Shown here piece after piece: positions 28,691 to 36,663 of a stretch of 64,000 bases of DNA (the stretch's first letter is position 1; every line of letters begins with the position of its first letter). The notes beneath the pieces are model-generated. The model was given only the letters and a program-made list of their open reading frames with translations. It was not told where the DNA came from and ran no database searches. The DNA lies in assembly GCF_003337425.1 (NCBI RefSeq), contig NZ_QPJU01000003.1:278915-342914 (forward strand). The letters are read 5' to 3'. Both the position numbers and the translations under genes were made by a program. Origin of the DNA: Extensimonas vulgaris (GTDB lineage: Bacteria > Pseudomonadota > Gammaproteobacteria > Burkholderiales > Burkholderiaceae_C).

Positions 28691-29548
28691 TCACAAGGCG
28701 CGCTGCATGGTCACGTGCGCGATGCCTGCTTCTTCGTACGGCGCGCCTACGGGCTCGAAACCCGCGCGGCGGTAAAAGCCCTCGGCGCTGCACTGCGCGT
28801 GCAGCTGCGCCAGGCGGTCGCCGCGGGCGCGTGCCGCGGCCAGCAGCGCCTCGAGAATCCTGCGCCCCCACTGCTGGCCGCGCACCGAGTGCTCCACGGC
28901 CATGCGGCCTATGCGCGCCACCCCCGGCGCTTCCTGCGTGAGCCGGCCCGTGGCCACGGGCATGCCGAGCCGGTTGTAGGCCACCGCGTGCAAGGCCGTG
29001 GGGTCGAAGGCGTCGGCGTCTTCCTCGGCCGGGATGCCCTGCTCGCGCACGAACACGGCCATGCGCAGCTGCGTGGCGTCGCGCCCCAGCGTGTTCCAGT
29101 CGCCGGTGCGCACTTCCACCATTTCGGCGCCGGCCTCGTAGTCGGCAAAAATGTCGCGCAGCGCAGCAGGGATGGGGCGCGAAGTCTGCGTCTGCAGGTC
29201 CGAAAACACGTACACGATCTCGCCCGAGACCAGCAGCTTGTCGTCGCGGAAGATGGCGGCGATGAAGCGGCACGAGGAGTTGCCCAGGTGCGCGCAGCGC
29301 ATGCCGACTTGCAGCGCATCGTCCACGCGCGCCGGGGCGTGGTATTCGAGCGTGGCTTTCTTCACCACCATCTCGCCGCCCAGCACCTGCATCGCGGCCT
29401 CATACGGCAGCGCGACGGCGCGCCAGTATTCGGACATGGCGGTGTCGATGTAGGTCAGGTAGTGACCGTTGAAAACGATTTTTTGCATGTCCACCTCGGC
29501 CCAGCGCACGCGCAGGCGCAGCAGGCAGCGGAAGTCTTTGCGGTGCAT
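28691..29548 (-). CDS. Hotdog acyl-CoA thioesterase fused to a GNAT acetyltransferase
   Basis: A 285-residue two-domain protein. Residues about 1-140 are a YbgC/FadM-like 4-hydroxybenzoyl-CoA thioesterase domain (RVRWAEVDMQKIVFNGHYLTY; the Asp and HYL are the active-site region). Residues about 145-285 resemble the ElaA branch of GNAT acetyltransferases (VFVREQGIPAEEDADAFDP, ATGRL, RIGRMAVEHSVRGQQWGRRI as the acetyl-CoA loop, AEGFYRRAGF). No stop or frameshift separates them, so this is a true fusion. It lies 2 bp downstream of the esterase gene and is probably its operon partner. Confidence 0.87.
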   Translation of the reverse strand: MHRKDFRCLLRLRVRWAEVDMQKIVFNGHYLTYIDTAMSEYWRAVALPYEAAMQVLGGEMVVKKATLEYHAPARVDDALQVGMRCAHLGNSSCRFIAAIFRDDKLLVSGEIVYVFSDLQTQTSRPIPAALRDIFADYEAGAEMVEVRTGDWNTLGRDATQLRMAVFVREQGIPAEEDADAFDPTALHAVAYNRLGMPVATGRLTQEAPGVARIGRMAVEHSVRGQQWGRRILEALLAAARARGDRLAQLHAQCSAEGFYRRAGFEPVGAPYEEAGIAHVTMQRAL

Positions 29549-29550
29549 CC

Positions 29551-30564
29551 TCAGTTCCCCTCGAAGGCGTGGCGCAGCGCGCGCGCCGCGTCCGTGTGGG
29601 CCTGGCGCGCCTCGGGCAGCACACGGCCCATTTTGATGAATTCATGCGTCACGCCGCGGTAGATTTCGAGCTCCACGGGCACGCCCGCGGCACGCAGCTT
29701 GTCCGCGTAGTCTATGCCTTCATCGACGAGCGGGTCGCACTCGGCCAGGCCGATCCAGGCCGGCGCCACGCCCTCCACGTCGGGCGCGAGCAGGGGCGCA
29801 AAGCGCCAGTCCGTGCGCTGCTCGGGGCTGCGCACGTAGTGGCCGAAGAACCATTCGATCGCCGGCGCCTCGAGCACCAGCCCCTGCGCGTAGCGGCGGT
29901 GCGAGGGCGTGTCCTGGTGCGCCGTGCAGCCGGGGTAGATCAGCAATTGCAGCGCGAGCGGCAGACCGGCGTCGCGCGCGAGGATGGCGTTCACGGCCGC
30001 GAGCGTGCCGCCCGCGCTGTCGCCGCCCACGGCCAGGCGCGCCGGGTCGGCGCCGAGTGTGTGCGCATGCTGCGCGAGCCAGGCCAGCGCGTCCCAGGCG
30101 TCGTGCGTGGCCGTGGGAAAGGGGTGCTCGGGCGCGAGGCGGTAGTCCAGCGACACCACCATGCAGGGCGTGAGCCGTGCCAGCTCGCGGCACAGGATGT
30201 CGTGCGTGGCGATGCTGCCTATGGTGAAGCCGCCGCCGTGCAGGTACAGCAGCAGCGGCAGTGCTGGGGCCTCTGCGCGGGCGCTGGGCGCATAAAGGCG
30301 CGCGGGCAGCGCGCAGCCGTCGCGCGCGGGGATGTGCAGGTCTTCCACGCGCGGCAGTGGCGCGCGCGGCACTTCGAGCACCTCGGCGCCGGCAGCGTAA
30401 GCGGCGCGGGCCGCCTGCGGCGTGAGGCTGTGCAGCGGCGCCCGCCCGGCGCGCGCCATGCGCTCGAGCACGCCGCGCATCTGCGGCGTGAGCTGTGCGC
30501 GGTGCAGGTGGTAGGCGGCGTGCGCGTCGGGGTGGAGCATGGCGTCTGGGGCGCTGGCTGGCAT
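29551..30564 (-). CDS. Alpha/beta hydrolase, hormone-sensitive-lipase family esterase
   Basis: A 337-residue carboxylesterase. The oxyanion motif HGGGFTIGS, nucleophile motif GGDSAGGTLA, Asp in LAECDPLVDEG and His in GVTHEFIKMG make a complete HSL-family site. No signal peptide, so cytoplasmic. The substrate is unknown; short-chain esters are typical. It lies between the exported hydratase-like gene and the thioesterase fusion, all in one direction. The ATG at 30564 was chosen; 30540 is an alternative. Confidence 0.88.
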   Translation of the reverse strand: MPASAPDAMLHPDAHAAYHLHRAQLTPQMRGVLERMARAGRAPLHSLTPQAARAAYAAGAEVLEVPRAPLPRVEDLHIPARDGCALPARLYAPSARAEAPALPLLLYLHGGGFTIGSIATHDILCRELARLTPCMVVSLDYRLAPEHPFPTATHDAWDALAWLAQHAHTLGADPARLAVGGDSAGGTLAAVNAILARDAGLPLALQLLIYPGCTAHQDTPSHRRYAQGLVLEAPAIEWFFGHYVRSPEQRTDWRFAPLLAPDVEGVAPAWIGLAECDPLVDEGIDYADKLRAAGVPVELEIYRGVTHEFIKMGRVLPEARQAHTDAARALRHAFEGN

Positions 30565-30608
30565 GGGCTTGGGTTCCGCGCGGCGGTGTGCAGGATGCTT
30601 CTCGGGGG

Positions 30609-31478
30609 TTATTTGAACTGCACGCGCACGGGTTCGGCGCCGCTGAGGCCCTCGTAGCGCACCGTGATCGTTTGCCCGGCTTTGGGCGCTGTGGGCACCG
30701 AAAAAGAGCCAAGACTGATGACATCCCCCGGCTGCAGCGCCAGCCCTTCTTGCGCGAGCGCTTGCGCCAGCCACACCACAGCATTCAAGGGGTGGCCCAG
30801 AATGTCACTGCCTTTTCCGCCGCCAAGGCGCTTTCCGTCTGCGTCAGCAACTATCACATCCATATCGCGCAGGGCATCGAGCAAAGCCTGGCGCCCGGCG
30901 TTGTCTGTGGGTACGGATAAGGGTGTGCCGGCGACGCCCAGGCGTGCTCCGGCGTTGATGGCAGAGAAACTTGCCGCATTGAGTTGCGCGGGGTTTTGCA
31001 CATACACATCGGGCAGCTCGATGAACGGAATCACCTGGTCTATGGCTTGCAGCACTTCCATCGGCGTTTTTGCCTGGTTCACGGCGCTGCTGCGCACGCG
31101 CACGAGCATGTCGGCCTCGTACATCGGCCGCGTGCCGAAAGATGTCGGCACGACGGCGCCATTGGGCAGCATCATGCGCTCGAAGAGCTTGCCCCAGACC
31201 GGCTGCGTGGTGCCAAAGCGCTGCTGCACCGCGGGGTTCGTGAGCGCGGCTTTGTAGCCGATGACTTTGCCCAGGTGCTTTTCGAGCTGCGCATTGAACT
31301 TGGCGCGCGTGCAGGCGGCATCGGCTTCGGACAGCTTTTCGGGGTTGGGCGCGGGCGTCTTGGCGAGGTAGTGGGCCGTGAGCTCTGCCACCTGGGCGTC
31401 GCTCAGGCATTCGGCCTGCGCGCCTGTCACGCAGGCGACGGCCAAGGCGAGGGCAATGAGGGTTTGTCGGGTACGCAT
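30609..31478 (-). CDS. Exported 2-keto-4-pentenoate hydratase/FAH-family protein
   Basis: A 289-residue protein resembling 2-keto-4-pentenoate hydratases: VIGYKAALTNPAVQQRFG, the EADMLVRVRSS metal-ligand region, IPFIELPD, ASFSAINAGARLG and LGHPLNAVVWLAQAL. Unlike the cytoplasmic enzymes it has a clear Sec signal peptide (basic start, hydrophobic 8-17, cleavage near AQAECL) and at least two Cys, suggesting a periplasmic protein with a disulfide. Either catalysis or ligand binding in the periplasm is possible. It is divergent from the alcohol dehydrogenase gene. Confidence 0.82.
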   Translation of the reverse strand: MRTRQTLIALALAVACVTGAQAECLSDAQVAELTAHYLAKTPAPNPEKLSEADAACTRAKFNAQLEKHLGKVIGYKAALTNPAVQQRFGTTQPVWGKLFERMMLPNGAVVPTSFGTRPMYEADMLVRVRSSAVNQAKTPMEVLQAIDQVIPFIELPDVYVQNPAQLNAASFSAINAGARLGVAGTPLSVPTDNAGRQALLDALRDMDVIVADADGKRLGGGKGSDILGHPLNAVVWLAQALAQEGLALQPGDVISLGSFSVPTAPKAGQTITVRYEGLSGAEPVRVQFK

Positions 31479-31568
31479 GGGTGTCTCCTGGTTGTAAAGT
31501 CAAAAAGCCGTGCGGGCCGATGCAATCCGGCGCGCACGTTCATTCATCGACATTTTGCACTTGGCACC

Positions 31569-32717
31569 ATGGCTTTCATCAACTACGTCACCCAGATTCA
31601 ATTCGACTTCGGCGCCGTGCGCCTGCTGCCGCAGGAGTGCGCGCGCGTGGGCATCACGCGCCCGCTCGTGGTCACGGACGCCGGTGTGCGCGCCGCCGGC
31701 GTGCTGGACAAGGCCCTGGCGGCGCTGCAGGCTCCGCAGGGCGCTCTGCCCGTCACGGTGTTCGACCAGACGCCCTCCAACCCCACCGAGGCCGCCGTGC
31801 GCGTGGCCGTGCAGCTGTACCACGCGCACCAGTGCGACGGCCTGATCGCCGTGGGCGGCGGCTCGGCGATCGACTGCGCCAAGGGCATCGCCATCGCCGC
31901 CACGCACCCGGGGCCGCTCGTGCACTACGCCACCATCGAGGGCGGCTCGCCGCGCATCACCGACAAGGTGGCGCCCGTGATCGCCGTGCCCACCACGAGC
32001 GGCACGGGCAGCGAGGTGGCGCGCGGCGCCATCCTCATCGTCGAAGACCAGCGCAAGCTCGGTTTCCACTCGTGGCACCTGGTGCCGCGCGCGGCCATTT
32101 GCGACCCCGAGCTCACGCTGGGCCTGCCGCCGGGCCTCACGGCGGCCACGGGCATGGACGCGATCGCGCACTGCATGGAAACCTTCATGTCAGCGGCCTT
32201 CAACCCGCCCGCCGACGGCATCGCGCTCGACGGCCTTGCGCGCGGCTGGGCGCACATCGAAGCCGCCACACGCGACGGCCAGAACCGCACCGCGCGCTTG
32301 CAAATGATGAGCGCCAGCATGCAAGGCGCGCTCGCCTTCCAAAAGGGCCTGGGCTGCGTGCATTCGCTGAGCCACAGCCTCGGCGGCCTGAGCCCGCACC
32401 TGCACCACGGCACGCTGAACGCCCTGTTTCTGCCCGCCGTGGTCGCATTCAACGCCGCGAGCCCCAGCGTGCAGCAGGAGCGGCGCATGGAGCGCATGGC
32501 GCAGGCCATGGGGCTGGAGCGCGCGGGTGACATCCCCGCCGCGCTGCGTGACATGAACGCGCGCCTTGGGCTGCCCGCCGGGCTCGCGGCGCTGGGCGTA
32601 AAGCCCGCGCAGTTCGACGCCGTGATCCGCGGTGCGCTCGCCGACCACTGCCACCAGACCAACCCGCGCCTTGCCACGGCCGACGACTACCGCGCTATGC
32701 TGCAGGCTTCCATGTAA
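31569..32717 (+). CDS. Iron-containing alcohol dehydrogenase (maleylacetate reductase-like)
   Basis: A 382-residue group III dehydrogenase. The NAD(P) loop is VGGGSAIDCAKGIA, then TTSGTGSEVARGAI. Metal ligands are in TGMDAIAHCMETF and GCVHSLSHSLGGLSPHLHHG (three His in the expected positions). Substrate unknown; relatives act on primary alcohols, 4-hydroxybutyrate or maleylacetate. It heads a co-directional set with the MaoC-like and acyl-CoA ligase genes. Confidence 0.9.
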   Translation: MAFINYVTQIQFDFGAVRLLPQECARVGITRPLVVTDAGVRAAGVLDKALAALQAPQGALPVTVFDQTPSNPTEAAVRVAVQLYHAHQCDGLIAVGGGSAIDCAKGIAIAATHPGPLVHYATIEGGSPRITDKVAPVIAVPTTSGTGSEVARGAILIVEDQRKLGFHSWHLVPRAAICDPELTLGLPPGLTAATGMDAIAHCMETFMSAAFNPPADGIALDGLARGWAHIEAATRDGQNRTARLQMMSASMQGALAFQKGLGCVHSLSHSLGGLSPHLHHGTLNALFLPAVVAFNAASPSVQQERRMERMAQAMGLERAGDIPAALRDMNARLGLPAGLAALGVKPAQFDAVIRGALADHCHQTNPRLATADDYRAMLQASM

Positions 32718-32735
32718 AAAACCAAAGGAGACACG

Positions 32736-33242
32736 ATGCCCCCCGCCTCGGCAAGCCCAGCGCCGGCACCCGCCGGCCCAGACCGTTCGCTGCCCCAGCT
32801 CGGGCGCGGCTTTTTCTGGCAAGACCTGCAGGTTGGCCAGCGCCTGCGCACCTTCCGCCGCACCGTCACCGAAACCGATCTGGTGAACTTCATCGGCACC
32901 AGCGGCATGCTCGAGGTCATCTTCATCGACACCACCTACGAAGGCGGCGCCATATCGGGTCGGCCCGTGCCCGCGGCGCTCACCTACGTGCTGATCGAAG
33001 GTTTTCTCGCGCAGACCATGATCCAGGGCACGGGGCTCGCGCTGCTCGAGATGCAGCAAAAAATCCTCGCGCCGGTCTGCGTGGGCGACAGCATCGAAGC
33101 CGTGGTCGAAGTCACGGGCATCCGCCCGACCTCACGCGGCGGCCGCGCCGTGGTGACTTCGCGCATCGACGTGTTCAACCAGCATGGCACGCAGGTCATG
33201 AGCTATACCGCCACACGGCTGCTTGCCGGACGCAGCGACTGA
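32736..33242 (+). CDS. MaoC-like hotdog protein with altered active site
   Basis: A 168-residue MaoC-type hotdog domain. FFWQDLQVGQRLRTFRRTVTETDLVNF is split by family pattern into the usual beta-strand start; SGRPVPAALTYVLIEGFL is the central helix. The hydratase D-x-N-P-x-H motif is not found; the equivalent stretch reads IGTSGMLEVIFIDTT. Crotonyl-type hydration is therefore doubtful and a CoA-thioester-binding or thioesterase-like role possible. AAAGGAG lies upstream and the gene begins 18 bp after the dehydrogenase. Confidence 0.8.
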   Translation: MPPASASPAPAPAGPDRSLPQLGRGFFWQDLQVGQRLRTFRRTVTETDLVNFIGTSGMLEVIFIDTTYEGGAISGRPVPAALTYVLIEGFLAQTMIQGTGLALLEMQQKILAPVCVGDSIEAVVEVTGIRPTSRGGRAVVTSRIDVFNQHGTQVMSYTATRLLAGRSD

Positions 33243-33310
33243 ATCCCTGCCGTGCCGATGGCGGCGGCACCACTTATTTCACAATACAAAAATAGACCAA
33301 GGAGACCAAG

Positions 33311-34900
33311 GTGGCAAATCTTGCAAATGACACGGACAGCGACGAAGTCCACCGCGTCGGCGGTATCGGCGACTGGCTCGACTACCACGCGCAGCACCAC
33401 GCCGATCAGGAGGCGCTGGTCGTGGGCGAGCTGCGGCTTACCTATGCGCAATTGCTGGACCGCGCAGCACGCATGGCCGGAGTGCTGGCCGGGCGCGGAG
33501 TGCGCAAGGGCGACCGCGTCGCGCTGCTGCTGCCCAATGGCAACGAGTTCCTCGAGACCTTGTTTGCCTGCGCGCGCCTGGGCGCCATCGCCGTGCCCAT
33601 CAATTTCCGCCTGAGCCCGGCCGAGGTGGAGTTCATCCTGACCGACTGCGGCGCGCAGGTGCTGGTCTACCACCCCCAGTTCACGCCGCTGGTGGCGCCG
33701 ATCCGGCCCAATACCCCCCTTGCGCACGCTTTTTACGTGCCGGGCTCGGGTGCGCCCATGCCGGGCGACGTGAATTACGAACAAGCCCTTGCCACGGCCC
33801 AGCCACCAGCCCAGCGCACGCCCGTCACGCAAAGCGACCCGCACCTCATGATGTACACCTCGGGCACGACCGGCCGGCCCAAAGGCGCATTGCTGAGCCA
33901 CGGCAACACCACCTGGAACGCTTTCAATTTGTTGCTCAGTGAAGCGGGTTTGCACAGCGACGACATCGTGCTCACCGTCGCGCCGCTGTTTCACATCGGT
34001 GGGCTCAACATCCACACGCTGCCGGCACTCTACAAAGGCGCGAAGGTGGTGCTGCATCCGCACTTCAGCCCGGCGGACACCTTGCGCCTGGTGCAGCGCG
34101 AGCGCGTTTCCATGCTGTTTCTCGTGCCCGCGATGTGGCTTGCGATCAGCCAGATGCCCGACATCGACCAGTACGACCTCTCATCACTGCGGGTGCTCAT
34201 GTCGGGCGGGGCGCCTTGCCCGATCACGGTGATCGAGTTTTTCCAAAAGCGTGGCCTGTGTTTCCTCGAAGGCTTTGGCATGACTGAAACCGCGCCCAAT
34301 GCCTGCTTTCTCGGCAGCCGCGATGCTCTGCGCAAAAATGGCTCGGTCGGCAAGCCGCTCACGCACGTGCAGATGCGCATCGTCGATGCCAACGACCAGG
34401 ACGTGCGCCAGGGTGAGACGGGTGAGCTCGTGCTGCGCGGCCCGAACATCTTCGTGGGCTACTGGAGTCGCCCCGAGGCCACGGCAGAGGCCTTTCGCAA
34501 TGGCTGGTTCCACAGCGGCGACCTCGCGCGCCAGGACGAAGAAGGCTTTTACTACATCGTCGATCGCATCAAGGACATGCTGATCTCGGGCGGTGAAAAC
34601 GTCTATCCGACCGAGGTCGAGCAGGTGATCTATCGCCACCCCGCCGTGCGCGAGGCCGCGGTCATCGGCGTGCCCGACCAAAAATGGGGCGAGGTGCCCA
34701 TGCTCGTCGTGGCCTTGCACGAAGGCGCGCAGCTCACGCTCGAAGAAGTGCGCGCTTTTTGCGAGGGCAAGCTGGCACACTTCAAAATCCCAAAACAGAT
34801 GATGATAGTGCCCGCGTTGCCGCGCACGGCCACGGGCAAGGTGCTCAAGCGCGAGTTGCGCAGCAGCATCATCGGTGCCGACAAGCCGGCCATCAGCTGA
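33311..34900 (+). CDS. Acyl-CoA synthetase (AMP-forming)
   Basis: A 529-residue ANL-superfamily ligase. The ATP loop is MYTSGTTGRPKGALLSHG, then EGFGMTETAPNACF, the hinge Asp in YYIVDRIKDMLISGGENVYP, and the adenylation Lys in TATGKVLKREL. The substrate is unknown; context (MaoC-like, 3-hydroxyacyl-CoA dehydrogenase) suggests a medium or branched carboxylic acid. GTG start with AAGGAG 8 bp upstream. Confidence 0.92.
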   Translation: MANLANDTDSDEVHRVGGIGDWLDYHAQHHADQEALVVGELRLTYAQLLDRAARMAGVLAGRGVRKGDRVALLLPNGNEFLETLFACARLGAIAVPINFRLSPAEVEFILTDCGAQVLVYHPQFTPLVAPIRPNTPLAHAFYVPGSGAPMPGDVNYEQALATAQPPAQRTPVTQSDPHLMMYTSGTTGRPKGALLSHGNTTWNAFNLLLSEAGLHSDDIVLTVAPLFHIGGLNIHTLPALYKGAKVVLHPHFSPADTLRLVQRERVSMLFLVPAMWLAISQMPDIDQYDLSSLRVLMSGGAPCPITVIEFFQKRGLCFLEGFGMTETAPNACFLGSRDALRKNGSVGKPLTHVQMRIVDANDQDVRQGETGELVLRGPNIFVGYWSRPEATAEAFRNGWFHSGDLARQDEEGFYYIVDRIKDMLISGGENVYPTEVEQVIYRHPAVREAAVIGVPDQKWGEVPMLVVALHEGAQLTLEEVRAFCEGKLAHFKIPKQMMIVPALPRTATGKVLKRELRSSIIGADKPAIS

Positions 34901-34937
34901 AACCATTCTTTCTTATTTTGATTGCCGAGGAGCAAAA

Positions 34938-35258
34938 ATGCACAATGAAGTCGATGTGAGCTGGGGCGAAGCGGCGAATTACCGCTTTGACTTGCGTGGT
35001 GTCGAGCCCATGGACAAGGAGGCGGCCCGGGAGTGGCTGGATGCGCAGTTCACGGCACTCGAATGTGAGCCGATCCGTTCCGTAGGCAAGGTGCTCACGG
35101 TGGACAAGGTGCTCACGGTGGCCCAGGCCGCAGGGGAAGACTATTTTTCCAAACCCGAGCACCGCGAATGGGCCGTGAACTTCGCGCGCGCGACCAGCGC
35201 CTTGCTCGGGCGGCCCATCGTACGCGTGGACGTGCCCAGCATGACGATAGGGTATTGA
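34938..35258 (+). CDS. Orphan 106-residue protein
   Basis: I recognise no family. It is a soluble, mildly acidic protein with WGEAANYRFDLRGVEPM, an AAREWLDAQFTAL helix, and an ALLGRPIVRVDVPS strand. GAGGAGC precedes the ATG and it follows the acyl-CoA ligase by 37 bp, so it is probably the last gene of that operon. Near the middle, KVLTVD-KVLTVA reflects an 18-bp in-frame tandem duplication. Confidence 0.7.
   Translation: MHNEVDVSWGEAANYRFDLRGVEPMDKEAAREWLDAQFTALECEPIRSVGKVLTVDKVLTVAQAAGEDYFSKPEHREWAVNFARATSALLGRPIVRVDVPSMTIGY
35088..35123 (+). repeat. 18-bp tandem duplication in the orphan gene
   Basis: AAGGTGCTCACGGTGGAC is followed directly by AAGGTGCTCACGGTGGCC (17 of 18 identical), adding six residues in frame. 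The near-identity points to a recent slippage event. Confidence 0.85.
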
Positions 35259-35331
35259 GCGGGTAGTGGGCCGCAGCGCGTGGCTGCATCGCACCGGGAG
35301 CCCGGGCGCGATGCAGTCCAGTCCGCTCCGG

Positions 35332-36180
35332 TCAATAGTGATAAACGCCGCGGCCCGTCTTGCGGCCCAGGTGCCCGGCGGCGACCAATTCCTTGAGCAG
35401 CTGGCAGGGGCGGTATTTGCTGTCGCCAAACTCTTTCAGATAGACCTCCATCACCGCGAGGCACACGTCCAGCCCGATCATGTCAGCCAGCGCGAGTGGC
35501 CCGATCGGGTGGTTGCAGCCCAGGCGCATGCCCGCGTCAATGTCTTCGGGCGTCGCCAGGCCTTCGGCGAGAACGAAAAAGGCTTCGTTGATCATGGGCA
35601 CGAGGATGCGGTTGACCACGAAGCCCGGCGCGTTCTTCACCGTGATCGGCGACTTGCCGAGCTGGCGCGCGAGCGCGTGCACGGCGTCGTGCGTGGCGTC
35701 GCTGGTCTGTACCCCGCGGATGATCTCCACCAGCGCCATCACGGGCACGGGGTTGAAAAAGTGCATGCCGATGAACTTGTCGGGGCGGCCCGTGACCGCG
35801 GCAAGCTGGGTGATCGAAATCGAAGAGGTGTTCGACGCCAGGATGACCTCGGGGCCGACGAGCTTGTCCACCTGCTGCAGGATTTTGACCTTGATGTCGT
35901 AGTTTTCAGTCGCTGCCTCGATCACGAGCTGCGCCTGTTGCAGCGCGTCGTACTGCGTCGATGTCTGGATGCGGGAAAGCGCTGCGTCCTTGTCGGCGGC
36001 GCTGATTTTTTCTTTCTTGACCAGACGCTCCAGGCTGCCCGAGATGGTCGCCAGACCCTTTTGCAGCGCTGCTTCCGAAATATCGACCATGATGGCGCGC
36101 AGACCGGCTGTGGCGCAGGCCTGCGCAATGCCGTTGCCCATGGTGCCGGCGCCGATGATCCCTATGGTTTGGATGCTCAT
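35332..36180 (-). CDS. 3-hydroxybutyryl-CoA dehydrogenase
   Basis: NAD(P)-dependent oxidation of 3-hydroxyacyl-CoA or its reverse. It has 282 residues: the Rossmann motif GIIGAGTMGNGIAQACA, catalytic Ser in SNTSSISIT, His in GMHFFNPVPVM, Glu in VEIIRG and Asn in PGFVVNRILVPM, i.e. the complete set. The C-terminal GRKTGRGVYHY is typical. AGGA precedes the chosen start. It is convergent with the acyl-CoA ligase set and may serve polyhydroxyalkanoate or fatty-acid metabolism. Confidence 0.94.
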   Translation of the reverse strand: MSIQTIGIIGAGTMGNGIAQACATAGLRAIMVDISEAALQKGLATISGSLERLVKKEKISAADKDAALSRIQTSTQYDALQQAQLVIEAATENYDIKVKILQQVDKLVGPEVILASNTSSISITQLAAVTGRPDKFIGMHFFNPVPVMALVEIIRGVQTSDATHDAVHALARQLGKSPITVKNAPGFVVNRILVPMINEAFFVLAEGLATPEDIDAGMRLGCNHPIGPLALADMIGLDVCLAVMEVYLKEFGDSKYRPCQLLKELVAAGHLGRKTGRGVYHY

Positions 36181-36450
36181 GAAAAATCCTTTCGTCAACA
36201 AAAAATTGCGGCCTCGGTCAAATTCCGGGAGCCGCAGGCATGGCGCAGGGTGAATGGCGCCCCGTAATGAAAGAGGAGTTTCATCTGCGCCACGGCCGCG
36301 CCGATGATAGAGCGGCGGCGCAACGCTTCGGTGAATCCAGCCTGCGGCCGCACGGCTTTGTCAGAGATGGCACAGCCGGCAAATTGGGTGCAACGCAGCG
36401 CATAGCCCCCCGCCGGAGCCACTGAAGCCAGCGGAGCCACTTGATTTACC
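36181..36450. other. Upstream region of the 3-hydroxybutyryl-CoA dehydrogenase gene
   Basis: No gene is seen. A TATCAT on the minus strand (36304-36309) could be a -10 for the dehydrogenase gene, giving a leader of about 115 nt. A short perfect hairpin, ATGAAA-gaggag-TTTCAT, lies near 36270. Nothing else is recognisable up to the palindromic element. Confidence 0.3.
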
Positions 36451-36619
36451 CTAGCAGCCTGTCGGACTTTGGGCGTCGAAAGCGAGAAGGTGCCCCAGCG
36501 AGGCCAGTTTTTGCCGGATTCGCAGCCCCATAGTGGTGCTATGGGGCAAGAAGACGGTAAAAAATGGGCCGCTGCGGCGCATTCGCAGCCGACGATTCCA
36601 AAGTCCGACAGGCTGCTAG
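36451..36619. repeat. 169-bp palindromic element, copy C
   Basis: It begins CTAGCAGCCTGTCGGACTTTG and ends with the perfect inverse. The two halves pair imperfectly along their whole length, meeting at CCCCATAG-tggtg-CTATGGGG. It is the inverted twin of 37813-37981. No coding capacity. The form is that of a palindromic MITE; the outer CTAG may be a target duplication. Confidence 0.85.
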
Positions 36620-36658
36620 ATTGTCCATGAGGCGCGCAGCGCCGCCGAATGGACAATC
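36619..36658 (-). terminator. Hairpin after the CsgG-like gene
   Basis: A perfect 10-bp inverted repeat, GATTGTCCAT and ATGGACAATC, encloses a GC-rich partly paired centre, 5 bp beyond the stop of the lipoprotein gene. It lacks a T-run, so it would be a weak or 3'-protecting hairpin. It touches the end of palindromic element C. Confidence 0.5.
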
Positions 36659-36663
36659 AGGGT

